A stretch of 64,000 bases of DNA from Pseudomonas sp. PDM04 (lineage in GTDB: Bacteria > Pseudomonadota > Gammaproteobacteria > Pseudomonadales > Pseudomonadaceae), in NCBI RefSeq assembly GCF_014851765.1, contig NZ_JACVAI010000001.1, positions 124,001-188,000 on the forward strand. The letters run 5' to 3'. The translations under genes and the position numbers were made by a program. Below are positions 39,408 to 49,339 of this stretch, one piece after another. The stretch's first letter is position 1. Each line of letters starts with the position of its first letter. The notes under the pieces were generated by a model. It was not told the origin of the DNA and ran no database searches. It worked only from the letters and a program-made list of their open reading frames with translations.

Positions 39408-40130
39408 ATGCTGACCCTTCGTAAAGCTTCTGATCGTGGCATGGCCAATCATGGCTGGTTGAAGTCGTTCCACACCTTCTCCTTCGCCAACTACCGCAAT
39501 CCCAAGGAGCAGGGTTTTTCCGACCTGTTGGTGATCAACGATGACCGTGTGGCAGCCGGCAAAGGCTTTGGCCAGCACCCGCACCGCGACATGGAGATTT
39601 TCTCCTATGTGCTCGAAGGCGCCCTGGAACACAAGGACACCCTGGGCACCGGTTCGGTGATCCGCCCGGGCGATGTGCAATTGATGAGTGCCGGCAGCGG
39701 CGTGGCCCACAGCGAGTTCAACCACTCGGCAACCCAAGGCGTGCACTTCCTGCAAATCTGGATCGTGCCGGACGTCAGTGGTGCCAAGCCGCGCTACCAG
39801 CAAGAGCACTTCAGCGCCGGGAAAAAACGCGGACGCCTGCAGTTGATCATCTCCCCCGAAGGGAAAAACGGCTCGCTGAAAGTGCGCCAGGATGCCCGGG
39901 TCTACGCCGGCCTGTTCGACGGCAAGGAAAGCGCCGCCCTGGAGCTGGCCGCTGACCGATATGCCTACGTGCACGTGGCCCGTGGCAGCGTCGAACTCAA
40001 CGGCCTGCTGTTGCAGGAAGGCGACGGCGTACGGGTTCGCAACGAGCAGTTGCTGAACCTGAGCAATGGCGTCGATGCCGAGGTCCTGGTATTCGACCTG
40101 CGCCCACAAGAGCTGCCGGAAATGCCTTGA
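39408..40130 (+). CDS. Pirin-family protein (quercetinase-like, YhhW type)
   Basis: A 240-residue bicupin. The N-terminal pirin domain has the metal site HPHRDMEIFSYVLEG and its fourth ligand, the His in SGVAHSEFNHS. The C-terminal pirin_C domain follows (about 145-235). Bacterial YhhW-like pirins cleave quercetin in vitro; the in vivo role is often regulatory and unknown. GAGGAG about 8 nt upstream supports the ATG. It is divergent from the GlxA-type gene. Confidence 0.92.
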   Translation: MLTLRKASDRGMANHGWLKSFHTFSFANYRNPKEQGFSDLLVINDDRVAAGKGFGQHPHRDMEIFSYVLEGALEHKDTLGTGSVIRPGDVQLMSAGSGVAHSEFNHSATQGVHFLQIWIVPDVSGAKPRYQQEHFSAGKKRGRLQLIISPEGKNGSLKVRQDARVYAGLFDGKESAALELAADRYAYVHVARGSVELNGLLLQEGDGVRVRNEQLLNLSNGVDAEVLVFDLRPQELPEMP

Positions 40131-40143
40131 TCCATCCCCCGCT

Positions 40144-40214
40144 GTTGGAGCGAGACTGTTCGCTCCAGCAGAAATGGGTCATTTCTTGGTGGGAGCGAGC
40201 CTGCTCGCGATGGA
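40144..40214. repeat. REP-like palindromes
   Basis: A compact palindrome (TTGGAGCGAGACTGTTCGCTCCAGCA type) is followed after about 15 bp by a standard unit (GTGGGAGCGAGCCTGCTCGC). Together they lie between the pirin and LysR genes, which converge here. Confidence 0.75.
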
Positions 40215-40223
40215 CGTCAACGA

Positions 40224-41087
40224 TCACGCGAACCCTTCGACAATTTCATCGATCACTGCGCGCACCCTGGCGGTGTGCCGCAGGTCGGCGTGGGTCACCA
40301 GCCAGACGTCATAGGGCAACGGTCGCGTGCGCTCCGGCCACAGCCTGACCAGTCCGTCCCTCTCGCCCATGTACACCGGAATTTCCCCCAGCCCGATCCC
40401 GGCGGCAATGGCTCGACGCACCAGCAGGCCTGAACTCAGGCTCGACACGATACGCCCACGCCCCACTGGCTCCGAGACCAGGGTCAGCTCCTTGTTGCCC
40501 TGCAGGTACGGCTGATACACCACCAGATCATGCCCCTCGAACGCCGAACCCGGCGCCGGTACACCGTGGGCATTCACATAATCCTGCGAGGCAAACAAGC
40601 CGACCGGCCACCGGGCGATGCGCCGGGCGATCAGGTCGGGGTTGTCCGGGCGGGTGTTGCGCACAGCGATGTCGGCCTCGCGTTTCGACAGGCTGAGCAA
40701 TTGCGTCGACGCGTCCAGTTGCACCCGCACATCGGGGTGCCGCTCGTGCAAACGGGCAATCGCCGGGATCAGGAAATCGATGGCCATGGAATCGGTGGTG
40801 GTGACGCGCACGGTGCCGGTCAAACGATCATCCAGGCCTTGAATACGCCGCTGCAACTCCAGCGCCGAATGCTCCATTTTCTCCACGGCCAGCAATGCCG
40901 CCTCACCGACGGCGGTCAACGCGTACCCCTCGGAGGTGCGCAGAAACAGCGTCGCCTCCAGGGTCTTTTCCAGCGCCGAAACCCGCCGTCCGACGGTGGC
41001 CTGATCGACCCCCAGCACCCGCGCGGCGCCGCGCAGGGTCGATTCCCGGCAAACCGCGAGAAAGACCCGCGCGTCATCCCAATTCAT
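40224..41087 (-). CDS. LysR-family transcriptional regulator
   Basis: A 287-residue regulator. The winged helix (DARVFLAVCRESTLRGAARVLGVDQATVGRRVSALEKTLEATLF) and LysR effector domain (GTVRVTTTDSMAIDFL onward) are intact. The ATG at 41087 follows GGAGAAG, which makes the upstream TTG unlikely. It is divergent from the MFS transporter with a 112-bp shared region, a common layout for LysR control of an efflux gene. Confidence 0.9.
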   Translation of the reverse strand: MNWDDARVFLAVCRESTLRGAARVLGVDQATVGRRVSALEKTLEATLFLRTSEGYALTAVGEAALLAVEKMEHSALELQRRIQGLDDRLTGTVRVTTTDSMAIDFLIPAIARLHERHPDVRVQLDASTQLLSLSKREADIAVRNTRPDNPDLIARRIARWPVGLFASQDYVNAHGVPAPGSAFEGHDLVVYQPYLQGNKELTLVSEPVGRGRIVSSLSSGLLVRRAIAAGIGLGEIPVYMGERDGLVRLWPERTRPLPYDVWLVTHADLRHTARVRAVIDEIVEGFA

Positions 41088-41199
41088 AAGCTTCTCCAAT
41101 GATGCATTTACACATCACCATAGCGCAAAATCGCTGCACTATTGCATCAATAAAACTGGATAAGCTGGGCACCAGAGAAAAATCCACAGGACGGCTCCC

Positions 41200-42411
41200 A
41201 TGCTCACTCCCACCGTTCCAACCCGCAACGCGGTCTGGCTGCCTATTTTCGCCGGCCTCTGTGCCAGCCTGGTCAGCATTGGCCTGGCCCGGTTCGCCTA
41301 CACGCCGTTGATCCCCTCGCTGATTCAGGCGCAGTGGTTTTCCGCGAGCGACGTGGTCTACCTCGGCGCGGCCAATCTGGTCGGCTATCTGATCGGTGCC
41401 TTGATCGGTCATCCGCTGGCCCGTCGCACTTCCAACAAAACGGCGCTGCGGCTGATGATGCTGGCCGTCACGCTGGCGTTTTTCGCCTGTGGCTTTCCAT
41501 TGTCGGTGAGCTGGTTCTTCGGCTGGCGCCTGTTGTCGGGCGTCGCCGGTGGCGCGATCATGGTGCTGGTCGCCGGCGCAATACTGCCGCAGGTGCCCGC
41601 TTCACGTCGTGGCCGGGCCAGCGGCGCGATCTTCCTGGGCATCGGCCTGGGTATTGCCGGGTCGGGAACGATCGTTCCGCCGTTGCTGAGCCTTGGCTTG
41701 CAGAACACCTGGCTCGGCCTCGGCCTGCTGTCACTGCTGCTGACAGCCGCCAGCTGGTTCGGCTGGCCATCTGCTCAGCACGCCGCAACGCTCGCGCCAT
41801 CGGCCGACGCAGGCAAAACGCCCACCGACCCACAGGTCTATCTGTTGTTTGCCCAATACGCCTTCATGGCAGCCGGGCTGGTGCCGGCCATGGTGTTCCT
41901 GGTCGATTACGTCGCTCGCGGCCTGGGTGCCGGGCCGCACGTTGGCGCGTTGATCTGGGTGATGTACGGCCTCGGCGCGATTGTCGGGCCGGTGATCTAC
42001 GGCTTTCTCGCGGACAAACTGGGAGCACGCCCGAGCATTCGCCTGGTGCTGGTGGTACAGGCCCTCGCGGTCGGTTTGCTGTCCATCTCCAGCTCATTCA
42101 CCGCCCTGGCGCTGCTGGCGGTGATCATTGGCTCGTTCCCGCCCGGCATTGTGCCGCTGGCGCTGGCCCGGGTGCATGAACTGATTCCGCAGCATCACCA
42201 GCAACAAATCGCCTGGAGTCGCGCTACCGTGTCCTTTGCCACCTTCCAGGCGCTTGCCGGGTTTGCCTATTCAGCCTTGTTCAATGCCAGCGGCGGTCGC
42301 CACGAACGGCTGTTCGTCATTGCCGCCGCAGCGATCATCGTGGCATTGCTGCTGGAACAGGGCATGCGCCTGGTCACGCGTCGCGATCGGCCGCAGCCGG
42401 CGTTGAACTGA
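41200..42411 (+). CDS. MFS transporter, YbfB/YjiJ type
   Basis: A 403-residue inner-membrane protein with 12 predicted helices. The family signature near the N-terminus (GLCASLVSIGLARFAYTPLIPSLI) and GAANLVGYLIGALIGHPLARR loop match the MFS_4/YbfB group. Its substrates are unknown. It is divergent from the LysR gene and followed 57 nt later by a quinone oxidoreductase on the same strand, so the three genes probably form one response unit. Confidence 0.9.
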   Translation: MLTPTVPTRNAVWLPIFAGLCASLVSIGLARFAYTPLIPSLIQAQWFSASDVVYLGAANLVGYLIGALIGHPLARRTSNKTALRLMMLAVTLAFFACGFPLSVSWFFGWRLLSGVAGGAIMVLVAGAILPQVPASRRGRASGAIFLGIGLGIAGSGTIVPPLLSLGLQNTWLGLGLLSLLLTAASWFGWPSAQHAATLAPSADAGKTPTDPQVYLLFAQYAFMAAGLVPAMVFLVDYVARGLGAGPHVGALIWVMYGLGAIVGPVIYGFLADKLGARPSIRLVLVVQALAVGLLSISSSFTALALLAVIIGSFPPGIVPLALARVHELIPQHHQQQIAWSRATVSFATFQALAGFAYSALFNASGGRHERLFVIAAAAIIVALLLEQGMRLVTRRDRPQPALN

Positions 42412-42468
42412 ATCACTGAGGCCTTGACGTGGTCCCAGCCAATGACACCTTCCAGACAGGATGCTCCG

Positions 42469-43467
42469 ATGAATCTGCCCTCCAGCATGACCCTGATAGA
42501 AATCACTGAACCCGGCGGCCCCGAGGTGTTAAAGCCGCGCCAGGTCCCGATACCCACCCCGGGTGAAGGCGAAGTGCTGATCCGCGTGCACGCCGCCGGG
42601 GTCAATCGTCCCGATGCCCTTCAGCGGGCCGGCCAGTATCCACTCAAGCCCGGCATGAACCCGATCCCCGGCCTGGAAGTGGCCGGTGAGGTGGTGGCGC
42701 TCGGCAAGGGGGTCAGTGAATTCATCGTCGGGGACAAGGTCTGTGCCCTGACCAACGGCGGTGGCTACGCCCAATACTGCGTCACCCCGGCCGGCCAGAC
42801 GCTCCCCATCCCCGAGGGCATGGATTGGGTGCAGGCCGCGGCCGTTCCGGAAACCTTCTTCACGGTATGGGCCAACCTGTTCGACATGGGCGGCGCCAGC
42901 AAGGGCCAACGCGCGTTGATCCATGGCGGCACCAGCGGCATCGGCACCACCGCCCTGATGCTGTGCCGCGAGTTCGGCATCAAGGCTTTCGCCACGGCGG
43001 GCAGCGAAGAAAAATGCGCGGCTGTGCGCAAGCTTGGCGCCGAAGCGATCAACTACCGCGACCAGGATTTCGTCCGGGTCATCCAGGACAACACCGCCGG
43101 CAGGGGCGTCAATGTGATCCTCGACATCATGGGCGGTTCGTACCTGAATCAGAACATCGCCGCGCTGGGCATGGAAGGTCGCCTGGTGATGCTGGGTTTC
43201 CTGGGGGGTGGCCGCGCCAACGACGTCGACCTGCTGGGGATCATGAGCAAACGCGCAACCATCACCGGCTCGCTGATGCGCCCGCGTACCGACGCGGAGA
43301 AAGCCTCGATCGCCGAGCAACTGCGCGAATACGTCTGGCCGGTGCTCACGGCCGGGCGCTGCCTGCCGATGATCGACAAAGTCTATCCGCTGGCCGAGGC
43401 AGCACAGGCGCATGCGCGGATGGAGGCCGGGGATCATATCGGCAAGATTGTGTTGCAGGTGGCTTGA
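42469..43467 (+). CDS. Zinc-free NAD(P)H:quinone oxidoreductase (MDR family)
   Basis: A 332-residue medium-chain reductase of the quinone oxidoreductase type (PIG3/Qor-like). The GroES-like N-terminal half has AAGVNRPDALQRAGQYP. The Rossmann half has the nucleotide loop HGGTSGIGTTALML and the TAGSEEKCAAVRKLGAE-type second strand that prefers NADPH. The structural-zinc Cys cluster is missing, as expected. The ATG at 42469 is chosen over an upstream in-frame ATG because the family begins at MTLIEIT-like residues soon after. Confidence 0.9.
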   Translation: MNLPSSMTLIEITEPGGPEVLKPRQVPIPTPGEGEVLIRVHAAGVNRPDALQRAGQYPLKPGMNPIPGLEVAGEVVALGKGVSEFIVGDKVCALTNGGGYAQYCVTPAGQTLPIPEGMDWVQAAAVPETFFTVWANLFDMGGASKGQRALIHGGTSGIGTTALMLCREFGIKAFATAGSEEKCAAVRKLGAEAINYRDQDFVRVIQDNTAGRGVNVILDIMGGSYLNQNIAALGMEGRLVMLGFLGGGRANDVDLLGIMSKRATITGSLMRPRTDAEKASIAEQLREYVWPVLTAGRCLPMIDKVYPLAEAAQAHARMEAGDHIGKIVLQVA

Positions 43468-43609
43468 CGATTGTCGCTGCAGGGACGCGGTCGTTGTGGG
43501 AGCTGAGGTGTGACGGGGGAAAGACAGTGAACAACCGTCGAAATTGTTCCCGCCACCCCCGCGCTTCTGTTAAAACCCGACTTTCAGTGTTCAACCGGTA
43601 GACCCGCCC

Positions 43610-44572
43610 ATGCCCTCTCCCCTGCTCTCCACCTTGCGTCGCCGCTGGCTGGCGCTGCTGTGCATGACCTTGCTGGTGGTCGGCCTGCCGGTGAGTTGCG
43701 GGGTACTGGAGCGTACCGAGCGTCAGTTGCTGTTCCGCATCGAACCGGGCACCGCTGGCTGGTATCGCGGTTTGCCCAGGGACGTCCAGGAATTCGACAT
43801 CCAATCCGACCGTTTCAAGGGCGGACAAAACCTGCATGCCTGGTGGTGGCCCGCCGCACGTCGGGATGCGCCGTCGATCCTGTACCTGCATGGGGTGCGC
43901 TGGAACCTGACCGGCCAGGCATTTCGCATCGAGCAATTGCGCGCCATGGGCTATTCGGTGCTGGCCATCGACTACCGTGGCTTTGGCCAGAGCAAGGGCG
44001 ACCTGCCATCGGAGGCCAGCGTGTACGAAGATGCGCGTGCGGCCTGGGAACGCTTCCAGGCGCTGCAACCGGATGCGAACAAGCGCCTGATCTATGGCCA
44101 TTCCCTGGGTGGCGCCGTGGCCATCGACCTGGCGGCCGACCTCGCCGCTCAGGCGAAAAAAGACCAGGTCGCCGTTCCGGTGCGAGGGCTGGTGATCGAA
44201 TCGACCTTCACCTCACTGGGCGATGCCGTGGCGCAAGTGGCCGAAAGCAACCTGCCGGTAAAATGGCTGCCGGTGCGCTGGCTGCTGTCGCAGAAATTCG
44301 ATTCCATCGACAAGATCGTCGACATCGACATGCCGCTGTTGGTGGTCCATGGCCTGGCCGACGCCTTCATGCCTTCGCGCTTCAGCGAACAATTGTTCAA
44401 CGCCGCCAATGAACCGAAAAAGTTGCTGCTGGTGCCTGGCGGCACCCACAACAACAGCATGAGCCTGGGCGGCAGCCAGTACCGGCAGGCCATTGAAAAC
44501 CTGATTAAGACCAGACCGGCACAGATGGCCGGACCGGCACTGACCCGCAATGCCCGGATGCCTGACAGCTAG
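43610..44572 (+). CDS. Membrane-anchored alpha/beta hydrolase (BEM46/ABHD12-like)
   Basis: A 320-residue serine hydrolase with an N-terminal hydrophobic segment (LALLCMTLLVVGLPVSCGV) that may carry a lipobox-like Cys. The alpha/beta fold has the nucleophile motif GHSLGG with Ser165, an Asp in VVHGLADAFMP and a His in PGGTHNN. It probably faces the periplasm. Its last 4 nt overlap the convergent ABC exporter gene. The substrate is unknown. Confidence 0.85.
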   Translation: MPSPLLSTLRRRWLALLCMTLLVVGLPVSCGVLERTERQLLFRIEPGTAGWYRGLPRDVQEFDIQSDRFKGGQNLHAWWWPAARRDAPSILYLHGVRWNLTGQAFRIEQLRAMGYSVLAIDYRGFGQSKGDLPSEASVYEDARAAWERFQALQPDANKRLIYGHSLGGAVAIDLAADLAAQAKKDQVAVPVRGLVIESTFTSLGDAVAQVAESNLPVKWLPVRWLLSQKFDSIDKIVDIDMPLLVVHGLADAFMPSRFSEQLFNAANEPKKLLLVPGGTHNNSMSLGGSQYRQAIENLIKTRPAQMAGPALTRNARMPDS

Positions 44573-46383
44573 CGATAACCTTGCGCCTGCAGATTGAACA
44601 ACTGCGCATAACGCCCGCCCGCAGCCACCAGACTGTCGTGATCGCCACGTTCAAGAATGACGCCCTGGTCGAGCACGATGATGTGATCGGCGTTGCGCAC
44701 GCTGGAAAACCGGTGGGAAATCAGCAGCGTCATGCGCTCCGTCGTGTGCTCGCTGAAATGCTCGAACACTGCCGCTTCCGCCGCCGGGTCGAGGGCTGAC
44801 GTCGGCTCATCGAGAATCAGGATATCGGCGTCGCGACGCATGTAGGCGCGGGACAGAGCGATTTTCTGCCATTGCCCACCGGACAGTTCCTGCCCCCCGG
44901 CAAACCACCGCCCCAGTTGCGTGGCATACCCTCGGTCCAGTCGCTCGATGAACGGCGCGGCCATGCCTTCGGCGGCGGCCGCCTGCCAGCGCTGCTCATC
45001 GTTGAAAGCCAGGGTGTCGCCGACGCCGATGTTCTCGCCCACGGTGAACTGGTAACGGATGTAATCCTGGAAAATCACCCCGATGCGCCGGCGCAACGCC
45101 TCTTCCTCCCATGCCTGCAAATCGCTGCCATCCAGCAGGATACGGCCCTGATCAGGGCGATACAGGCGGGTCAGCAACTTGATCAGTGTGGTCTTGCCGG
45201 ACCCGTTCTCCCCCACCAGCGCCACGCTGCGCCCCGGAACAAGGTGCAGGTCGATCCCCTCCAGCGCTGCCTGGCTTGCTCCCGGATAACGGAAACCAAC
45301 CTGTTCAAAGCGCAAGCCATCACCCGGCAAGGCGCCCACGGTGAGATGCCCGGTGTCCGCCACAACCGGTTCCGCCAGGTATTCATAAAGGCTCGACAGG
45401 TACAAACCATCCTCGTAGAGGCCGCTGATGGCGCTCAAGCTGCTGCTCACCGCCGCCTGGCCCTGCTTGAACAGCACCAGGTACATGGTCATCTGGCCGA
45501 GGGTGATATTGCCGTGGACGGTGTCGACCACCACCCAGGCGTACGCCAGATAAAACGCCGCCGTGCCGAGCAGACCCAGGACAAAACCCCAGCCATCGCG
45601 GCGCAGGGTCAACCGCCGGTCTTCGGCGTAAAGACGCGTGAATGTCTCGCGGTAGCGCTTCAACAACAGCGGCGCAAAACCAAACAGCTTGACCTCCTTG
45701 ATGTAGGCCTCATGGGAGAGCAGCGTCTCGATGTAATTCTGCTGTCGGCTCTCCGGGGCACGGCGGGTGAACAACCTGAAGGCGTCGCCGGAAAAGTGCG
45801 CTTCGGCGAAAAACACCGGCAGCGCGCCGACCACCAGCAACACCAGTGCCCACGGCGAAAAATGCACCAGCAACACACCGAAACTGATCAACACGATCAG
45901 GTTCTGGATCAGCCCCAGCGACTTCATCACCAACGCCAACGGACGGGTCGAGGCTTCGCGCCGCACGCGAACCAGCTTGTCGTAGAACTCGGAATTCTCG
46001 AACTGCACCAGCGACAACGTCTGCGCCTTCTGCAGGATCATCGTGTTGACCTTCTGCCCCAACTGCACCCGCAGTAGCGATTGCTGGACCGACAACGCCC
46101 GCTGGGTCCCGGACAGCAACGCGAGCACGCCCGCCTCGAACAGCACATAACGCACCACCGGCCACAGCGGCGCACTGCCCTGCTGCGCGTGCAACTGCAT
46201 GGCAAAGACCACGGCATCGACAATGCGTTGGCCAAGCCAGGCCGCCAGCGCCGGAAGCACACCGGCGACCAGGGTGGCCAACACCAGACCAAGGAACAAT
46301 CCGCGAGAGGTGCCCCAGACCAGCAGCAGCGCGCGTCTGGACTGGTCGAGCAACGTTGTGATTCGGTTGAGGGCAGCGGGCAT
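44569..46383 (-). CDS. ABC exporter (fused permease-ATPase)
   Basis: A 604-residue half-transporter. Residues 1-330 are the membrane domain with about six helices. Residues about 355-600 are the ATPase with Walker A GENGSGKTTL, signature LSGGQWQKIALSRA, Walker B ILILDEPTSALD and a His switch (LLISHRFSSV). It probably acts as a homodimer. No peptidase or toxin-partner gene is next to it, so the cargo is unknown. It is convergent with the alpha/beta hydrolase gene. Confidence 0.92.
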   Translation of the reverse strand: MPAALNRITTLLDQSRRALLLVWGTSRGLFLGLVLATLVAGVLPALAAWLGQRIVDAVVFAMQLHAQQGSAPLWPVVRYVLFEAGVLALLSGTQRALSVQQSLLRVQLGQKVNTMILQKAQTLSLVQFENSEFYDKLVRVRREASTRPLALVMKSLGLIQNLIVLISFGVLLVHFSPWALVLLVVGALPVFFAEAHFSGDAFRLFTRRAPESRQQNYIETLLSHEAYIKEVKLFGFAPLLLKRYRETFTRLYAEDRRLTLRRDGWGFVLGLLGTAAFYLAYAWVVVDTVHGNITLGQMTMYLVLFKQGQAAVSSSLSAISGLYEDGLYLSSLYEYLAEPVVADTGHLTVGALPGDGLRFEQVGFRYPGASQAALEGIDLHLVPGRSVALVGENGSGKTTLIKLLTRLYRPDQGRILLDGSDLQAWEEEALRRRIGVIFQDYIRYQFTVGENIGVGDTLAFNDEQRWQAAAAEGMAAPFIERLDRGYATQLGRWFAGGQELSGGQWQKIALSRAYMRRDADILILDEPTSALDPAAEAAVFEHFSEHTTERMTLLISHRFSSVRNADHIIVLDQGVILERGDHDSLVAAGGRYAQLFNLQAQGYR

Positions 46384-46485
46384 CCCTAACTATCGCGCCG
46401 GAACGAACGATCAGCGTTTCTTTTTACAGCCGGTGGACCCAAGGGGGGCTTGGGTCGCCGGGACACACCCGGCCTGCCGCTGCTA

Positions 46486-47139
46486 TCAACCGTTGATTTG
46501 TAACAAGGAGGCATTTCCTGAGGAGCCCTGCTCGTCATGCTGTTCACCATTCTGCTGTGAAAATTCAACCCATTGAACGTTCGAGACATCAATAACAATA
46601 GCCTCTGCGCCTATTTGAAACTCCTGCCCCTCGCCGTCGAGCCAACTGGGATCCTCAATCACAAACTGCCCCCTTGTCGGCTCGGCCGGCCATTCGATCG
46701 GCCAGCCATACAAGCGCCTGTTGTCCAGTAAATGCAGTACGACAAATCTTGGTCTGGTCGAGAAAGCACTGTACCACTGGCTGGGAAAGGAGGTCTGCCG
46801 GGTTATGTTCACTCTTCTGAGTGCGCGATGCAGCTTGTCACTGCTCGCGATGTAACAGGATAAAAAGCCTAGCAACACCGCAATCACTGCCGACAGCTAT
46901 GCCTCTGATTTCCTGTCCCACACACCCACGGAAAAGAAACCCTCGCCAATCACGAGAAGCAACGCGCCCAGCCCAACCACCAGCGACTGAATCAAAAACG
47001 TAAATATCAACGCCTGGACAATCTGCCCGAAGGTGTCCGGCCGTTTGAACGCCGTCAGCGAATAGAAAATCCAGGCTGCCAGAAAACCCGGGATCAAATA
47101 CTGAAGCAGCGGAATCACTTCCTTGACCAAGCCATCCAT
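46486..47139 (-). pseudogene. DUF6338-like membrane protein gene interrupted by an in-frame amber codon
   Basis: Two reading frames on the same strand and in the same phase are separated only by a TAG at 46897-46899. The upstream part (from ATG 47139) encodes two membrane helices (PLLQYLIPGFLAAWIFYSL; VVGLGALLLVIGEGFF). The downstream part continues a helix (AVIAVLLGFLSCYIASSD) and then a soluble domain (RRLYGWPIEWP ... EDPSWLDG). Read through, the product is about 217 residues with the layout of DUF6338 proteins, an assignment from memory. A TGG to TAG change would explain it. The open frame extends to 47292 upstream. Confidence 0.75.
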
Positions 47140-47316
47140 GCCGTTTTCATTCCATTGAAAAAATCGACTCGGAGCCAATAAATACAGCACCCCGAAGGCC
47201 TGTGTCACCCACGGACAAAGCAAGGTCGTCACAAGAAATGTCAGGACTACAGGCCGAAGTTTTTTCTTACAAAGGACGAAGATCAGCCGCACAAAAACTC
47301 AAACGGCGTCCGACGT

Positions 47317-48321
47317 TCACGCCTGAAATTTCGCCCGATATTTGCCTGGACTCTCGCCCGTCCATTTCTTGAACGCCCGATGAAACGCACTCGGTTCCTG
47401 GAAACCCAGTTGCTCGGCGATGTGACCGATGCTGGCCCGGCTCTCGCGCAACTGCTCGAACGCCACGGCGCGGCGGACCTCGTCCTTGATCTCCTGGTAA
47501 GAACAGCCTTCACGCTCCAGCCTGCGGCGAAAGGTGCTGGGGCTCAGGTGTTGTTCCAGAGCAAAGGCCTGCAGGGTCGGCCATTGGCTGTAATGGCTGT
47601 TGCGCAAGCGTTGGTGCACCTGCGACGCCAGGCCATGCTGGTTGCGGAAACGAATCACCAGCCATTGCGGAGCCGTGCGCAGGAACACTTTGAGCGACGC
47701 CAGATCCTGGACCACGGGCAAGCGCAGGTAGTGGCTGGCGAATTCGATTTCGGTGCGCTCGGTGCCGAAGGTCAGGTTGGGCCCCCAGAGCAGGCGGTCG
47801 TCGCTCAAGGACAGGCGCTCATGACGAAAATCCGCACGGTCGATGGGGATGCGCCGCCCGCCCAGCCAGCACATCAGGCTGATCATCAGCACCAGGAACG
47901 TTTCTTCGCCAAACCGTGCGATATCCGCTGGCGCACGGGTTTCCAGGCTGATGACCGCACGCTTGCCACGCACCGTCAGCGTGCCGCGGTAGTCGCTGAG
48001 GAACAGGGCGAAATTGCCCAGGCACTGGCGCATGGCTTTATGCAAGTCGGGTTCCTGGATCAGGGCGCGGCAGATCAACGCAAAGCTGCCCGCGGGCATG
48101 CCGTGGGAATCGAGCCGGAAGAACTCGTCGTTGAGCTCGCGGATCTGAATCAGCCACAGCGCCGCAAACGCACTGGCTGGCACCCGCGCCGCGGGTTGTT
48201 CGAGCAACGACGGGTCGATGCCGGCCTGATCCAGCGCCGCCGCGAGGCGTCGCGGATCGTTACCCAGCCCATGGATCATCGCCTGCACGAAGTAGGCGGC
48301 CACCGAGTCCTTTTCCCGCAT
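47317..48321 (-). CDS. AraC-family regulator with arabinose-binding-like N-terminal domain
   Basis: A 334-residue regulator of the OruR/ArgR-like AraC subgroup. The N-terminal Arabinose_bd-type domain (residues about 20-210: GIDPSLLEQPAARVPASAFAALWLI ... FEEETFL-like core) is followed by a C-terminal helix-turn-helix pair (about 235-330: FALEQHLSPSTFRRRLEREGCSYQEIKDEVRR ... HIAEQLGFQEPSAFHRAFKKWTGESPGKYR). The ATG at 48321 is used. It is divergent from the hydroxyacyl-CoA dehydrogenase gene and is its likely regulator. Confidence 0.9.
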   Translation of the reverse strand: MREKDSVAAYFVQAMIHGLGNDPRRLAAALDQAGIDPSLLEQPAARVPASAFAALWLIQIRELNDEFFRLDSHGMPAGSFALICRALIQEPDLHKAMRQCLGNFALFLSDYRGTLTVRGKRAVISLETRAPADIARFGEETFLVLMISLMCWLGGRRIPIDRADFRHERLSLSDDRLLWGPNLTFGTERTEIEFASHYLRLPVVQDLASLKVFLRTAPQWLVIRFRNQHGLASQVHQRLRNSHYSQWPTLQAFALEQHLSPSTFRRRLEREGCSYQEIKDEVRRAVAFEQLRESRASIGHIAEQLGFQEPSAFHRAFKKWTGESPGKYRAKFQA

Positions 48322-48487
48322 CTGAACGCTTCGCTCCCCAATCAGCCGAATGGCAAAAAACACCAGCACCCTTGAACAGTTTCGGCATAGGCCAACCGTC
48401 GCACCGGTTCTAGACTCGCGGCAATCTTACGCCTTCCACCGTTGCGGCGGCGAAGGTATCGCAGGGTCTGATCGGAAGGACGGCAAC

Positions 48488-49339
48488 ATGAATCTGCAAA
48501 ACATTGGCGTGATCGGCGCCGGCACCATGGGCAACGGCATCGCGCAGGTCTGCGCCCAGGCCGGCTTCAATGTGACCCTGATCGATATCGCCGACAGCGC
48601 CCTGCAAAAGGCCCTGGCGACCATCGGCAAGAACCTCGATCGCCAGGTGGCCAAGGAAACCCTGACGACCGCGCAGAAGCTTGCCACCCTCGACAACATC
48701 CGCACCAGCACCGATTACAGCAGTTTGCACAACGTGCAACTGGTGATCGAAGCCGCCACGGAAAACCTCGACCTGAAACTGCGCGTGTTGCAACAGATCG
48801 CCGCGCAGGTCAGTGCCGAGTGCGTGATCGCCTCCAACACCTCGTCGCTGTCCATCACCCAACTCGCCGCCAGCGTCAGCCAGCCACAACGGTTCATCGG
48901 CCTGCACTTCTTCAACCCGGTGCCGGTGATGGGCCTGATCGAAGTGATCCGCGGCCTGCAAACCAGCGACGCCACGCACGCCCTGGCCCTGGAGATGGCG
49001 ACCACCCTGGGCAAAACCGCGATCACTGCCGGCAACCGTCCGGGGTTCGTGGTCAACCGGATCCTGGTGCCGATGATCAACGAAGCGATACTGGTGTTCC
49101 AGGAAGGCCTGGCCAGCGCTGACGACATCGACGCCGGCATGCGCCTGGGTTGCAACCAGCCCATCGGTCCACTGGCCCTCGCGGACCTGATCGGTCTGGA
49201 CACGGTGCTGGCGATTCTCGAAGCCTTCTACGAGGGTTTCAACGACAGCAAATACCGTCCTGCGCCACTGCTCAAGGAAATGGTTGCCGCCGGCTACCTG
49301 GGGCGCAAGACGGGGCGTGGCTTCCATGCCTATGCCTGA
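48488..49339 (+). CDS. 3-hydroxybutyryl-CoA/3-hydroxyacyl-CoA dehydrogenase
   Basis: A 283-residue enzyme that oxidises 3-hydroxyacyl-CoA to 3-ketoacyl-CoA with NAD. The Rossmann loop GVIGAGTMGNGIAQ is at the N-terminus. Catalytic elements are ASNTSSLSI, the His in GLHFFNPVPVM and Asn in NRPGFVVNRIL. The length equals stand-alone PaaH/Hbd enzymes. GGAAGG lies ahead of the ATG. A TetR gene overlaps its end, so the operon includes its own repressor candidate. Confidence 0.93.
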   Translation: MNLQNIGVIGAGTMGNGIAQVCAQAGFNVTLIDIADSALQKALATIGKNLDRQVAKETLTTAQKLATLDNIRTSTDYSSLHNVQLVIEAATENLDLKLRVLQQIAAQVSAECVIASNTSSLSITQLAASVSQPQRFIGLHFFNPVPVMGLIEVIRGLQTSDATHALALEMATTLGKTAITAGNRPGFVVNRILVPMINEAILVFQEGLASADDIDAGMRLGCNQPIGPLALADLIGLDTVLAILEAFYEGFNDSKYRPAPLLKEMVAAGYLGRKTGRGFHAYA

